NCBI RefSeq assembly: GCF_020921035.1
Contig: NC_063151.1
Location: 23,938,934 to 24,002,933 of the forward strand
Direction of reading: 5' to 3'
DNA length: 64,000 nucleotides
From: Rhodamnia argentea
Taxonomy: Eukaryota > Streptophyta > Magnoliopsida > Myrtales > Myrtaceae
The stretch's first letter is position 1. The number at the start of each line of letters is the position of its first letter. Shown here piece by piece: positions 37,701-49,390 of this stretch. The notes below the pieces were generated by a model that made no database searches, was not told the DNA's origin, and worked only from the letters and a program-made list of their open reading frames with translations. The translations under genes were made by a program, and so were the position numbers.

Positions 37701-37942
37701 TAAGGGCCTTTGTCTCTATTGAGTATTAATCGTAATGGCAACACCCTTTTAACTGTTGCACTCTGCAGGATCCGGGAACAGAACCAGCAAAGCGTGTATG
37801 GTCCTCGATCGATGTTGGTACTGAAATTTACGTCAGCCGGAGCAGGGTAACCGCAGAGTGGAGCGTTAGCGATTTTGATGTACTGGTACCCGAAGTTGTC
37901 ACGTATGATGGTGAAAGGGCCGACCAAGTTTCGGTGCTTTGA
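34748..37942 (+). CDS. Secreted plant protein of unknown function (DUF7705-like), 521 aa
   Basis: Exons: 34748-34994, 35347-35975, 36719-37234, 37769-37942. All are GT-AG and sum to 1566 nt. The ATG at 34748 opens a signal peptide with a long Leu run (PPPPLLLLLLLLLPPADA). The mature protein has many cysteines and Asn-glycosylation sequons (NGS, NDS, NTT, NRS, NMS, NES). Blocks include VGFEAWNFCNEVG, RLADCSDLLCP, SFPCFGSGCMNQP, NGGYHYPGRG, SCWKNSGDPCDGDV, CPPYHV and TWELDVGALSSRLYFYQDPG. I recognise it as a conserved land-plant family annotated only as a domain of unknown function (DUF7705, from memory). The protein is probably apoplastic or vacuolar. No enzyme motif is clear. Confidence 0.85.
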
Positions 37943-38370
37943 CTTATCAGTCGATGTTGTAAATAGTTGTTGGATGCGAGTGCCATCGCAGTATACATAA
38001 ACCACGGAAAGTGAGGTGTGGCGATTGTGTTCTGTTCTCAGTATTGCCCACCACAAGAAAACCGCATCTCTTCTGTTTGATCTCATTGCGCATTTTCTCT
38101 TCGTGGTATGGTTGTTGTTGCATTATCAGATACTTAAATAAGGTGGTAGCCCAAAGTATCCAAATTCACTCTTGACTATGAGACTTTTTGAAAATTACGT
38201 ATCCGACTAGTCATCTGTTTAGTACATTTAGCACTCTAAGAAGGAAAGTTGACAATTCCAATGATGGGAAGGTCATTCCTTCTGTTCTTTCTCTACTTCG
38301 CTATACAATTCGGTTAGAAAATGATGCGTCTACTGCCATTTATAAACGCGTTCAATAGGCAACAATGGAC
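37943..38370. other. 3' flank of the unknown secreted protein gene
   Basis: Probable 3' UTR and spacer; no other feature seen. Confidence 0.4.
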
Positions 38371-38656
38371 AAGAGAGGGGACTCGGATCGCTTAACATTG
38401 GGATTTTCGTGATATGCGTGATATTACTCAAATTAGGCGGTCTAAATGAAAATGGACGGTCCGATTTGAGTCACGTTTGGAATTCAAAATTTTTCAAATT
38501 CCAAAAAAATTTTCAGGTTATATTTTTTTCCTCCCTTTCAACACATGACATGACTCAAATCAAGTTGTCCATTTTTATTTGGACAGTTTGATTTGAGTAA
38601 TGTCACGTATGTCACGAAAATCTCAATGTTGAGCAATTCAAATCCCAAGAGAGGCG
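38371..38656. mobile_element. Fold-back MITE with arms over 85 bp
   Basis: The left arm runs GCTTAACATTGGGATTTTCG then CGTGATATTACTCAAATTAG. It is mirrored by the right arm read on the minus strand, TTGCTCAACATTGAGATTTT then CGTGACATTACTCAAATCAA. Pairing continues to ATTTGAGTCA(C/T)G in both arms. The loop is only about 80 bp. No coding capacity. Duplicated target bases are not clear. Confidence 0.75.
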
Positions 38657-39268
38657 TGTGTAACTAACCTTAAACAGCCTTATATCGTTGGCTAGTCATA
38701 AGCTTCTTGTTTATGTCGGACGGGATCATCCGTCTCGCTTGTGCTGCACGACCTATAGGATTCTTCGGAGACAATCTTCATACTTATGAAGTTTAGTAAT
38801 ATTGAAAGTACACGAAATCGTCACGATACTCAAGTGAAGTTTTTCAAGAAGTAATGATATAAGTGATCAAAAAGAAAATTATGACATCTGAATGACGTTC
38901 TCCTAAAATTATGGCTTGTGGCGTGCTCTTATCTTTTTCAATGTTATATATGAGACGAAAAACCTTGGAAACTCGAGAAGCAAGGTTTCATTATTTTTTG
39001 GTGTGAGTGGGGAGGACGACACGGATTGAGTATGCTTTTTCTTCGACGCCTATCGAATAAGATTGGATTCATAGCGGTGAGATGCGTCCTGTGATTTTTG
39101 TCACGTGATGTAATGGCGGTCTATTGCGGAAAAACTATGATCTGATTCGACAAAATCCACCTGCAGCATAGTACAGAGGTGGAAAGGACGGTGTTTGATT
39201 GCGAAGGCTGCGAACTGTCTCTTTCTCTACCTCACCTGTCCCGTGCAGCAGGCTCATCAAAGTCCCTG

Positions 39269-39304
<36 letters not shown>

Positions 39305-39389
39305 GCATCTTCACATCCCTCCCCCCCGGCCTTTTCCTCCTTCTGTCGCAGGAGTTACAGCTTCTCAAGCTCAAAGGAAGCGGAAGGAA
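38657..39389. promoter_or_regulatory. Upstream region of the dehydrogenase gene with (CT)n tract
   Basis: A pure (TC)n run of about 31 bp at 39272-39302 lies 88 bp before the ATG at 39390. CT/GA tracts at this distance are frequent in plant 5' UTRs and core promoters. The rest of the region shows no gene. Confidence 0.45.
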
Positions 39390-42058
39390 ATGGGGACGGA
39401 GTCCGGTGAAGACGGCGTCACCCGCGTCCTCTTCTGCGGGCCCTACTTCCCGGCCTCTCACAATTACACCAGAGACTACTTGAACCAATACCCATTCATC
39501 CAGGTTCTGACCTTGTGTGATTCCCCTACAATATGTGACAGAATATGTTTAAAGTTTCCAATTTTTCCAGTTGGAAGTGGTTGATGGAGTTAGCTGGATG
39601 TGTTTTGAGCGGAAAAATGGGATTTGATTGCTTCGCCTGTGAGGCCTCAATGCCGTCCAATTATATTCCCATCCATTGGGAGAGCCAGATTTCAACTACC
39701 TGTTGCGCCGAAGTGATATCCCATTTCTGCCTCTGATCATTGTAAAAATACTAAATTGTCGAATTGTATACTATGAGACACCGTAGTAAGTGATGAAATT
39801 TTTACTTGGCTGAATTGAAAACCAATCTGCTCTTGTTGGGGTCCCACTTAAACTTGCTGTAAGGATCCCATTGTCGCCAGCGCATGCCTTTGGATAAATA
39901 ACAGACTTGGAAAAAGAAAAAAAAGCATGTTCAACTTTGCACATTCGGTTTGGTCTTATGTTTAAATGTAGATATATCCTCGTTGGTTAGTGTGCTTTGG
40001 TCTATGGTAGTGTAAGGGATTGCTGACTCATATGTTTCCACATTTTCTCTCTAAATGCACCTTGAATATCATTCATTCGTCTGTTTTGCATTTTTGTAGG
40101 TCGATGACGTGGCCCTTGACGATGTGCCTCATGTTATAGAAAACTACCATATTTGTGTGGTAAAAAACAAGCGCCTTGACTCGGACACTATAGCTCGAGC
40201 GAAACAAATGAAGCTTATAATGCAATTTGGTGTCGGTCTGGAAGGTGATGATCTCTCTCTTTGGTTGATTTCATCGGTATTATTTCTATGTTTTGCTAGA
40301 TCTTAAGGGAATATAGTTCTCAACATTACATCTTCATGAAGGTGTTGACATTGATGCTGCCACCAAAAATGGAATTAAAGTTGCCAGAATACCAGGTGAC
40401 ATCACGGGAAATGCAGCATCATGTGCAGAGATGGTGATTTATCTGATGCTGGGTTTACTCCGAAAGCAGGTATATTTGATCACCAGAAAAATATTAAGTA
40501 GCTGGGGTACTTCATGTGACTCATTCTTACATGCTAAGTCCACTGGTTAGTTTGTCGCGCTTCTTTTTGTTCAAGCATGGGGAGTGACAGGTTGAACATT
40601 TTACCTGTACCATTTTCTGCAATGTGAATAAATCCCCTATTATTTTGCATTCTCATCCTTTTCCGGTCAAAGTTTTAAGCCAATGTTTGATCATCAGCAC
40701 CAGTAAATTCTGTTTGAAGCCTATATAGTTTCTTCTAAATCAAAGCGCATAGGTGTTTATATCTTCATTGATATACTGGGTAACAGGAAAATTGTTCCAA
40801 TGATGCCCCAACTTTCAAATCATACCAGACTTCCTACATGAAGCCTACATCTGAATGAAAATGTTCATTTACAATTCAAGTGTCACAGAGTCTGTCCTTC
40901 TTTTGATAGGTAAATCATGCCCATGTCCTCTTGCTCACATGGCCCAATACTGCAGCGTAAAACATGACTTGTTTATTGATTTCATCTAGTGGGAGGGATG
41001 ATAATGATCTGAATGAAATTAGCAGTAATCTGTCAAATGCCATTGGTTGCACCATGTCAAATGGTCAACTACTAGCGAAGTTTGGTACAGTTGATTATGT
41101 CAAATTCATAGAAACAGCTGCATAGCATAGAGGTAAGTTTATTGTGGACATAATCATACAGGAGACCTGAATCTTTGTCAAGATGCCCATTAATGGTTAT
41201 TGTTTTCGTAAAGGTGGTCTCTGAGGTGATTTGTGAAAATGAATATTTCCAAGCATGGTACTAAGGCCTCATTTGGTTCCATGAATAAGGAATCCTCAAA
41301 TGGATTTCCATTCCAAGGAATATTGTTCATTGGAATAAGATTCCCCATCCGCTGTTCTTATGACCAAAAATTTTGGCTTTGTTGGAGAATACTTCTCGCT
41401 GAATATGGAGATCAGTGATCGGCAGTCATTGTGGCTACTGGAATAGGCTAATTCTATTCCTTGTGGAATTCAACTCCATATCTTGATTTCTCTCCAAACA
41501 TGAAATATGTATGGAATCCCATTTATTGAGGAGTCCAATCTTGCATTGAACCAAACAGAGGCCTAAAAATAACAAAGAAATCTCTTCCACTTGATGGGTA
41601 CTTCAGAGAAATTCTCACAAGGAAGAAAGGCTCAAGTGCCAGGGAGAATAGAATTGCTGAAGAAGGAACTCAATTGAATTTGACATTGGTGCGAGCAAAT
41701 GAAATCATCAGCTAAGGTGGTCTTGAAAGGAGGGTCTCGATCTCACCATCTTCATCACAAATTATCCTATCAAGAAACTGAGGATGCTTTACTGAGAAAA
41801 TGATTGTGGAGATAGAAATTTTGATTGTGGAGATAGAAATGTTCTTATCAGGATGAGATTTCAAAAGTTGTACAATCAAATATTGATACTTGGATGCAAA
41901 GCTACATGATGCAAATTATGCATAGAATATAGAATAACCCATCTTTGGGCCTCGTAGATGCAGAAACTCTACATCTGATGATCTGGCCAGTGATGGTTTA
42001 GATAAGGAGACTCGGCCTTTTTGTTATAATGAAATAGGCTGCCTTTTGCTTGATAGTG

Positions 42059-42097
<39 letters not shown>

Positions 42098-45000
42098 GCA
42101 TGTGTCTGTTCGTGCAGGCGCCTTTTGTCATCTGCAAGTTGTAGTTTCCTTCATCACTTCAATTTTGTTCTTTGCAGAATGAGATGCAAGTTTCTGTAAA
42201 TCAGAGAAAACTTGGGGAGCCAATTGGTGAAACTCTATTTGGAAAAACCGTGAGTATCCTTTATGTTTTAGTTGTGGAATACACAACAAGAATAATTGTT
42301 GAGCCTCTTTCGTGTTTCATGAATGTCCATTGTTTGTCCTCTACTCCTTGGATTGAAAAGTGCATTGAAAAATATCATGTCCATTGTAGGTATTGATTGT
42401 GGGGTTTGGAAATATTGGAGTTGACTTGGCTAAGCGCTTAAGACCTTTTGGGGTAAAAATTATTGCCACAAGAAGGAGCTGGTGTTTAAATTCACAAGCG
42501 CCTCTCCAATCGAATGGTAAATGTGTTGTCCTTTTAGATGTGGAAATATTTCTTTACATTCTCCTGATTTACATTAATGGCTACATTCTCAGCAGGCCTT
42601 GATCAAAATGGCATGAGTGGCGATCTGGTTGATGTGAAGGGAAGTCATAACGACATCTGTAACTTTGCTGGCGAGGCAGACATAGTTGTCTGTTGCTTGT
42701 CTTTAAACAAAGATACAGTAAGACTTATTTGACTCCATGCATTCATACTTTGCTTCATTGGTTTATCCAAATCACATCCGTTGTCCCATGGAACCGATTT
42801 GCCAAGAATGCATTCTGACCGCACAAGGAAAAGCAAAAATTAAATCGATAGTAGTCTTTGCATTTACATGAAGAACTTTTGAAAGCGTAGATTCTGCGTA
42901 GTATGTGGCTAGTTACTTCTATTTGTCTGAGTTCTTTGTCCAGTTTGATGAAAGCTTCTTAAGTTGCTTTATTCAGATTGGTTGGAAAGTAAGAAAAGGT
43001 GATATGTGCCATTTTTTTCTTCTTTCCCTGAGCCATACATTACTGATGTTTTTGAATGAATATGATCATACTTTGCAGGTGCTCCTTTTTGGACATTTGT
43101 TACCTTGAAATGTTTTTTTTTTCCTTTGTCACTATTCACTTTCTCGCTTGGAAATGTCTTCTGGATTCTTATTAGTTCATTCTGATTGTCTGGCAGGTTG
43201 GCATCATCAATGACTCATTCATATCTTCAATGAGAAAGGTCTGCTTTATGTACCTCCAAATGATGTTTTATGCTGTGGATACAAAGTTCTGCTCTATTCT
43301 CGGGCCGTACTAGTTTTTACCTTAACATTCGTGACTGGTTTTGTGATGCCTATTCATCCTCTTCAGTATCCTTAATGATGTTTTACAGGTGCTATTGATG
43401 TTAGTGATCATTCTCCTTCTGCCCTTCATGTAACCTTAGCCTTTGATCTGTCTGGGTTTCTATAACAGATATTGTGAAACTAACCTCTTAGTGAAGTGGT
43501 CCTCTTGCAAATTGGGTTGGGAGGTTGACAGATGTATTCCACTTTGTTGCATCACTAAATATTGTACAGGTGTATTTTGAAATGTAAAGTCTGATTTGCT
43601 TGGGGTGGACTATCCTATTTAAGGATCACGGATGCTTAATTATGACTCATGCCATGTCCTTTACTCATCCTTTAAATGCAAGCTTTGTCATTATTCCTTT
43701 TCTCGTATTTCTGCTGTACTTTTGCTCCTTTTATGGAGAAAAAAGACTGGCTGCAAATGGAGAACCTATAATAGGAAAGTTCTGATAAGTGGCACATCAC
43801 AGTATTTGTGATTCCTTTCTTTTTTACATCTGTCTCTTTGAACATATTGGAAATAAACATGCGAAAATGACTGCGGCATGTCAAGTAGGCAGATTGCATC
43901 ATGGCTAAGACTTTTAACTATTTTCCGTGGTGATACAGGGAGCCCTTCTAATAAATATTGCTCGAGGGGGTCTCTTGGATTATGAGGCTGTTGCTCATCA
44001 CCTGGAGTCTGGTCACTTGGGAGGGTTGGGCACCGATGTGGCTTGGACAGAGCCATTTGATCCTAATGATAAAATCTTCAAGTACAAAAACGTTCTTTTA
44101 ACTCCTCATGTTGCAGGGGTCACGGAACATTCTTATAGATCCATGGCTAAGGTATGTGGCCCCTATAAAATATGCTGGAGTTCTTTAAACTCTTAAAGGT
44201 TCCCCCCTCCCCAAATAAAAGATAAAAAACCCACACCCAAGCATTGCATTCCTCTCTTTTTTTTTTTTTCCCTTAAGGCTCTGTCTTTGTATGGAAAATG
44301 AGCGGAAATGGAGGTGAAGAAAATTTGGGTGGAAATTGGAAGGAATTTAATTTTGAGATGGATTTGGAGGGAAATTTTAAATCTTGTAGCATTTTCCTTC
44401 CTACTTATCTTCACACTTGTTCCCAAACAAAGGGTAAGTGTTTGCATCAAAAAGTTCAGTGGAAGGGGAGAAGTATAAGAAATTATTTGTCCACATTAAT
44501 CTTCTGGTTTTGTTCTAAGCAATCATAAAGATCTGATATTTCTCCTATTCATTTTCTGAGGAATTTGTAGGCTGTGGTATGGATGGGTTAGGGTTCTGTA
44601 TTTGCATGGTCGAGCATAAAAAGTCATAGTGCATGGAGAACAACTGAATCATCATCCTTGCACATTAAATTGTGGTAGCTGATTTCTTTGTTTGTAGTTG
44701 AAATTTGTTTTTAAATTGCTTTCATGCATCTTCAGAACTGTTTTAGTCCTCAAATCAGAAGGAAAGTTAATCGGCTATCTCCAGAAACCAAACAGGGCTG
44801 GAAGCAGCACTTCTCTTGCTCTCGGATGACAAAGTAGCTTGGATAGCCTACCGTGGCACCATTAATGTGAAGTCATCAGGATTGACCAAAGACAAATTGT
44901 TGTAATCAGGAACTAAGAATAGGGCGCCATAGTTAGCTGAAGTAGAACTGATAGAATGAAAATAGCAGTTTTTTCGCGATCTAGTCTTGCAGGTTAATAT

Positions 45001-45226
45001 GACGGTGGAAGTTCATCAACCCAAATCTTATGTCACTCTCCGGCCCACCATCTTCTCAATTTATGTTTTGTTTATCCTACTTCTTGCAGCTACCTCATAA
45101 CGATGTGTTTCCCTGCGGATTTTTCCGGTTAAATGATTGTTCTAATTGTTTATGCAGGTAGTTGGTGATGTAGTTCTTCAACTTCATGCTGGGACATCTG
45201 TGACAGGGATAGAGTTTGTCAATTGA
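39390..45226 (+). CDS. D-isomer-specific 2-hydroxyacid dehydrogenase-like protein (At1g72190 type), 343 aa
   Basis: The family reduces 2-keto acids to D-2-hydroxyacids (or the reverse) with NAD(P)H. The true substrate of this subgroup is not established to my knowledge. Exons: 39390-39503, 40100-40244, 40342-40469, 42178-42249, 42390-42516, 42596-42717, 43197-43238, 43939-44151, 45158-45226. All are GT-AG and sum to 1032 nt. The substrate domain starts VLFCGPYFPASHNYT and includes IMQFGVGLEGVDIDAAT. The Rossmann motif is VGFGNIG (157-163). Catalytic residues appear as Arg259 (NIARGG), Glu288 (WTEPFDP) and His307 (TPHVAG). No organelle presequence is evident, so it is probably cytosolic. Introns 3 and 8 carry MITEs. 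Confidence 0.9.
41262..41566. mobile_element. Tourist/Harbinger-like MITE, 299 bp, TSD TAA, in dehydrogenase intron 3
   Basis: TAA (41262-41264) precedes GGCCTCATTTGGTTCCATG. The right end GCATTGAACCAAACAGAGGCC stops at 41563 and is followed by TAA (41564-41566). The TIRs match over about 16 bp (GGCCTC.TTTGGTTC) and subterminal GGAATCC/GGAGTCC words recur. The size, TIR and trinucleotide duplication are those of Tourist-type MITEs. Confidence 0.85.
42062..42093. repeat. (CT)n microsatellite in dehydrogenase intron 3
   Basis: About 16 CT units end at TGTGCG, 85 bp before the exon 4 acceptor. Confidence 0.9.
44274..44437. mobile_element. Probable short Harbinger-like MITE, 158 bp, TSD TAA, in dehydrogenase intron 8
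   Basis: TAA followed by GGCTCTGTCTTTGTATGG is mirrored by ACTTGTTCCCAAACAAAGGG followed by TAA. The ends are weakly inverted. The left end matches the GGCTCTGTTT start of the 16945 element. Confidence 0.45.
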
Positions 45227-47050
45227 CTCAACATGAGAAGCCAATTCAGGAGGAGCATATCTTTGGATGTGTTACCAAATCACATGCTCATATGGTGGTT
45301 CCCATTTCACATGTCAATCTTTCTGGTGAATTTAGTCATTAGTGCAACTTATTTTGGGCTAGGAAATGCACCGAGCCGCATATGAGCGGCGTATGCATCC
45401 TTGGTCCCAACACCCGAACCCGGCCTGGAGGTGACAGTGCGGCGATCAATGTCAGTGGAAATCCTTTACAAAGCAGGGGGTGTCATAAAACATGTGCTCT
45501 TTTCTTAGTTGGAGATAATTCTCGGACAAGTATTTGTTTAGTCAATCCTTTATGAAATTTCTGTTTGGTTTAGTCTTTACATGATGCCGGACGTAATCCG
45601 ATCCTGGTTTGGTCAACTGAGACTACAATTCTGATACCCGCCGCATCACCCAGTTCGCAACGACACGTCCGAATGATGGCAACTCCACAACCCGATAGCA
45701 AGTCGAGATGTGTGAAGCTGTTTCGCCGTTCGGTTAGCACTACTGTCAATGAAGTTCAGGTCCATTCTCGTACCTCTAGCTTCCCATGGAATTGCTGGTT
45801 CGATTCCCACTCGATCCGGTTCCGCAAAATGTGTCATGAGGCCATAGCTTTTGCAGTTGGTTCTGTGAAGGGGGAGGTAAGTTTTTAGAGCGGGACACAC
45901 TTTGACATGCTGTACGATTATAAAGTGCACGACACGTGTGCAATGCGTTACGACAATCCAGAGAGTACGAAAACAATCGTCAAATGAGTCCGCGTGAGCC
46001 GACGTTTCATTATAGAATAAAGTAGTCTGAGCTCACTTCTAGGATGGCAGCCTGTTGACCGTATATTTATTGACCACAATCCATCTGCAATTGCCACTTC
46101 TGATAATACATAGTTCCATGGGCACCCACATAACAATTTCTCCTTGTGTGAAATAAATCTAGTCGGTTCTATTAACAGATAGTAGACCCTTCAAATGGTC
46201 GGGTCGAATCATAAATGGTCCAGTCAAAATAGATCAATTTAACACGATCCATTTATTGCAATGCAGATCTAGTGATCAACACCCAGTCCGATGCGTATTT
46301 CTAAAAAAATCATACCCATTTTGACAGATCTATCGGACAAGAGTCGGATTCCAACTCTTGAAATAAACGGATATTGCTCGCTCGACTCTAAAACGGGTCC
46401 GATTCCTCACCCCCCTTCATTACTCGATTAGGGCGCAACTTTAGTTTGGTGCCATTTGGGTAAATCTTAACTTAAATTAGGAAAGACGAGGAGTGGAGCA
46501 ATTCGATTCAAGCAAAGGTCTCGAGTCAAAACCCCCCGCAAAGTTTCCACGTCGTTGAGAGTCGCCGTGAGCAGAAGAAGAAGAAGAAGAAAAGTTCAAC
46601 AAAAGGGCAAGGGCTCACCGAAGGTTCTATCCTAACCTAGAGAACTAACGTGTGGTTAGCGATGCATGGTTGGAGCGGTTCAAGAGCAGCAGGTGCAATG
46701 GGGCCTTTAATCTCTTTCTCCACTAAGCAGAGATTAAGATCCGATTGGATCCCGGGTCAATTCGAAGCGGGCTTTCGTTGAAAATGGACAAAGTTGGACT
46801 GGTCTGCGCTCTGAAGCTCTTTCCCAAAGGTTGACCACACGCTCGACTTGCAGAATAATTTACGCAAAGGCGACTTGGTCTCTCGGTCTTTGGCCTCTTC
46901 CCTCTCTCGCTCTCTCCTTGGCGTTTCAAACCGCGTTCTCTCCCGGAAGAGGTCGCGCATAAAAATAACCTTCAGCTTCAAAAAAGAGGCTCAGACCCAT
47001 GTGTAATCCGACCCCAACATGAGATTACCAAGCCCGTTTCTCCATTTCCT
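45227..47050. other. Intergenic spacer / CCR4-like upstream region
   Basis: No gene is recognised. A GGTTCGATTCCCAC word at 45800 resembles a tRNA B box but lacks a good A box. An AGA-rich run lies at 46570-46590. CATAAAAATA near 46957, about 90 bp before the ATG, is a weak TATA-like candidate. Confidence 0.4.
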
Positions 47051-49390
47051 ATGGCTCACTTCCTCAGGAAACTCCACTCCCTGCTCAGCTTGATCGTCTT
47101 CTTCTTCTTGTTCTTGTTCCTCGCGCCGCCGTTTGCTTCGCGGGTCGCCTCGCTCTCGACCTTGTCGATTTCCGAGACTTCGAACCAGACGTTGGTCTGT
47201 GCTCTTATAAAGCCTCCAGGACGGAGACCGTTTCTCAACTGTACCAGCTTCCCGGCGGGAATTCGAATTCCTGTCAATCCCAACGCTTCCTTTGCGGGCG
47301 TCGTCGGCGGGGACGGGTTCCTGTGCGGCTTGAGAGGTGGTTCTTTGTCGCCGACGTCGGTCCTGGGTTGCTGGAGATTCTCCGCCGCCAATGGCACCAA
47401 CGTGCGCTACAAGCGCATCTACAAGGGTCCTCCGGTGACGGAGCTCGATTCCGGAGATGCTCACGTGTGTAGTCTCGCCAATGGGACTAGCCGGCTTGAG
47501 TGCTGGCAGTGGCCCGGATGGGATCGGACCAGGGTCCCGGACGACTGGTCCAGTGTCGCTGTGGGTGGGGATTATGCATGCGGCCTGATGGGCACTGGGA
47601 AGATCGCATGCTTCGGGGACAATGCCCGCGTCGTGCATAATTGGCCGAACGGGAGCTTCAGAGCGGTTGCGGCTGGGTCTGGGTACGCCTGCGCCATCTC
47701 GTGGGATAACACTAACAGTCTGGAGTGCTGGGGAGATGGGGCGGCCAAGATCGAGCCACCGCAAGGGGACTTCGTGTCGGTGGCCCTGGGAGAGAACAGG
47801 AGCTGCGCATTGGGGTCGAACAGCAGGGTCAAGTGCTGGGGGCAGAGCAATTTTAGCTTGCCGGAACACTTGACAGACGCATACTTCGTAGCCATCAAAG
47901 CCAAGCGCCGTGTTTTTTGCGGTGTCTTGGCCTCCAACTATTCCTTGTGCTGTTGGGGCAATGAGCACTTCGACTCCATGCCCGGTTCCATGGTGTTCGA
48001 TAACGTGCTGCCCGGACCGTGCCAGAGCCAATGTCCTTGCGGCCCTTTGCCGGGCTACGGCATCTTGTGCGAGCAAGGATACGTGTGTCTCCCTTGCAAA
48101 GCTTCGGCACCAGTGGTTCACCCTCCATCGCCAGGGCCAGCACCGCCACCCGTTCGGTCTAGGGGCTTAGATGGGAAGCTGGTGGTGTTCCTGGTGGTGG
48201 GATGCGTGGGATCGGCTTCTTTGCTCTCGCTCTTCGGTTTCTTGCTGTTCAGATACTGTAAGGGGAGGGTGTGCCGCGTCCATGATTCGGGCCGCATCGA
48301 AGAGACCTCGAGCCCAGATCAGACTAGGCCCCCGCCGCCCCAGCCTCGGCCACTGGAGAAGCGGCTGAGCCATTTGGTCAGCATGGACTCCCACCTGGAG
48401 GAATTCCCCTTGCAAGTGCTCGCCCGTGTCACCAATGGATTCGCCCAAGAGTTCAAGATTGGGACGGGAAGCTTCGGCTCGGTCTACCGTGCTACACTGG
48501 ACGACGGACGAGAAGTGGCCATCAAGCGAGCAGAGACATCGACAGCAGCATCGCCGCTGCATTTAGGTGGTGGCGGCGGCCCGAGCGCCAGGAGGCAAAC
48601 CGAAGACATAGACAGGGCATTTCTCAACGAGCTCGAGTCTCTGTCCCGCCTCAACCACAAGAATCTCGTGAAGCTATGCGGATTCTGCGAAGACGGCAAC
48701 GAGTTGATATTGGTCTACGAGTATATGCACAACGGTTCGCTCCACGACCATCTCCACAGGATTCCAGAATCCCCGCTCGATTCGTGGGCGGCTCGTCTCA
48801 GAGTAGCCTTGGACGCAGCTCGCGGCATCGAGTACCTTCATGTCTATGCAACTCCCCCCGTCATCCACCGCGACATCAAGTCTTCCAACATTTTGCTCAA
48901 CAAAAGCTGGACAGCCAAGGTTTCTGATTTCGGACTCTCTCTTATGTGCCCCGAAGACGACAACTCCCACCTCTCACTCCACGCTGCGGGAACAATTGGC
49001 TACGTGGATCCCGAGTACTATCGGCTCCAACATCTCACATCTAAAAGCGACGTGTACAGCTTCGGAGTCGTTCTGCTCGAGCTATTGTCAGGGTACAAGG
49101 CTATCCACAACAACGAAACCGGCGTGCCGAGGAACGTGGTGGACTTTGTGATTCCCTACATATTGCAAGACGAGATTCACAGGGTCCTAGACCGGAAGGT
49201 CTTGCCACCGAACCCTTTTGAAATAGAAGCTGTGAGGTACGCAGGATACTTAGCTGCAGATTGCGTGAGTTTGGAAGGCAAAGATCGCCCGTCGATCACA
49301 GAAATTGTATATAGCTTGGAAAGAGCTCTGGCTGCATGTTCGGCCCGTCCCCTCCTCTCTCGGTCTTCGACGGAATCCTCGACGTCTTAG
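47051..49390 (+). CDS. CCR4: CRINKLY4-related receptor-like kinase (CCR4-like), 779 aa, intronless
   Basis: This is a plasma-membrane serine/threonine receptor kinase of the CR4 family. The signal peptide is about 1-30. The ectodomain has Cys/Trp-rich RCC1-like crinkly repeats (LECWQW, LECWGD, VKCWGQ, CCWGNE), then a compact cysteine cluster (CQSQCPCGPLPGYG) and a Pro-rich stalk. The membrane helix is at about 375-398 (VVFLVVGCVGSASLLSLFG). The kinase (about 466-750) is complete: GTGSFGSVY, VAIK Lys (about 490), HRDIKSSN (about 604), DFGLSL (about 625), GYVDPEYY. It should be catalytically competent, unlike CR4-family members with altered loops. The gene is GC-rich and single-exon, typical for CCR3/CCR4 relatives. 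CCR3 is the main alternative name. Confidence 0.9.
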   Translation: MAHFLRKLHSLLSLIVFFFLFLFLAPPFASRVASLSTLSISETSNQTLVCALIKPPGRRPFLNCTSFPAGIRIPVNPNASFAGVVGGDGFLCGLRGGSLSPTSVLGCWRFSAANGTNVRYKRIYKGPPVTELDSGDAHVCSLANGTSRLECWQWPGWDRTRVPDDWSSVAVGGDYACGLMGTGKIACFGDNARVVHNWPNGSFRAVAAGSGYACAISWDNTNSLECWGDGAAKIEPPQGDFVSVALGENRSCALGSNSRVKCWGQSNFSLPEHLTDAYFVAIKAKRRVFCGVLASNYSLCCWGNEHFDSMPGSMVFDNVLPGPCQSQCPCGPLPGYGILCEQGYVCLPCKASAPVVHPPSPGPAPPPVRSRGLDGKLVVFLVVGCVGSASLLSLFGFLLFRYCKGRVCRVHDSGRIEETSSPDQTRPPPPQPRPLEKRLSHLVSMDSHLEEFPLQVLARVTNGFAQEFKIGTGSFGSVYRATLDDGREVAIKRAETSTAASPLHLGGGGGPSARRQTEDIDRAFLNELESLSRLNHKNLVKLCGFCEDGNELILVYEYMHNGSLHDHLHRIPESPLDSWAARLRVALDAARGIEYLHVYATPPVIHRDIKSSNILLNKSWTAKVSDFGLSLMCPEDDNSHLSLHAAGTIGYVDPEYYRLQHLTSKSDVYSFGVVLLELLSGYKAIHNNETGVPRNVVDFVIPYILQDEIHRVLDRKVLPPNPFEIEAVRYAGYLAADCVSLEGKDRPSITEIVYSLERALAACSARPLLSRSSTESSTS

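Noticed and set aside
39272-39302. (CT)n run as a possible satellite or CRISPR-like array
   Set aside because: A simple microsatellite without spacers. No CRISPR structure exists in this eukaryotic window.
45366-45480. GC-rich block with CCGAACCCGGCC, thought to be a SINE head
   Set aside because: No paired promoter boxes and no direct repeats.
45652-45900. Possible tRNA gene or SINE around GGTTCGATTCCCAC (45800)
   Set aside because: The B-box-like word is good, but no convincing A box at the right spacing, tail or target duplication was found.
46991-48121. 376-codon minus-strand open frame opposite the CCR4-like gene
   Set aside because: It is the antisense of a GC-rich coding exon. Its composition is Arg/Pro-rich with no domain, while the plus strand encodes a complete receptor kinase.
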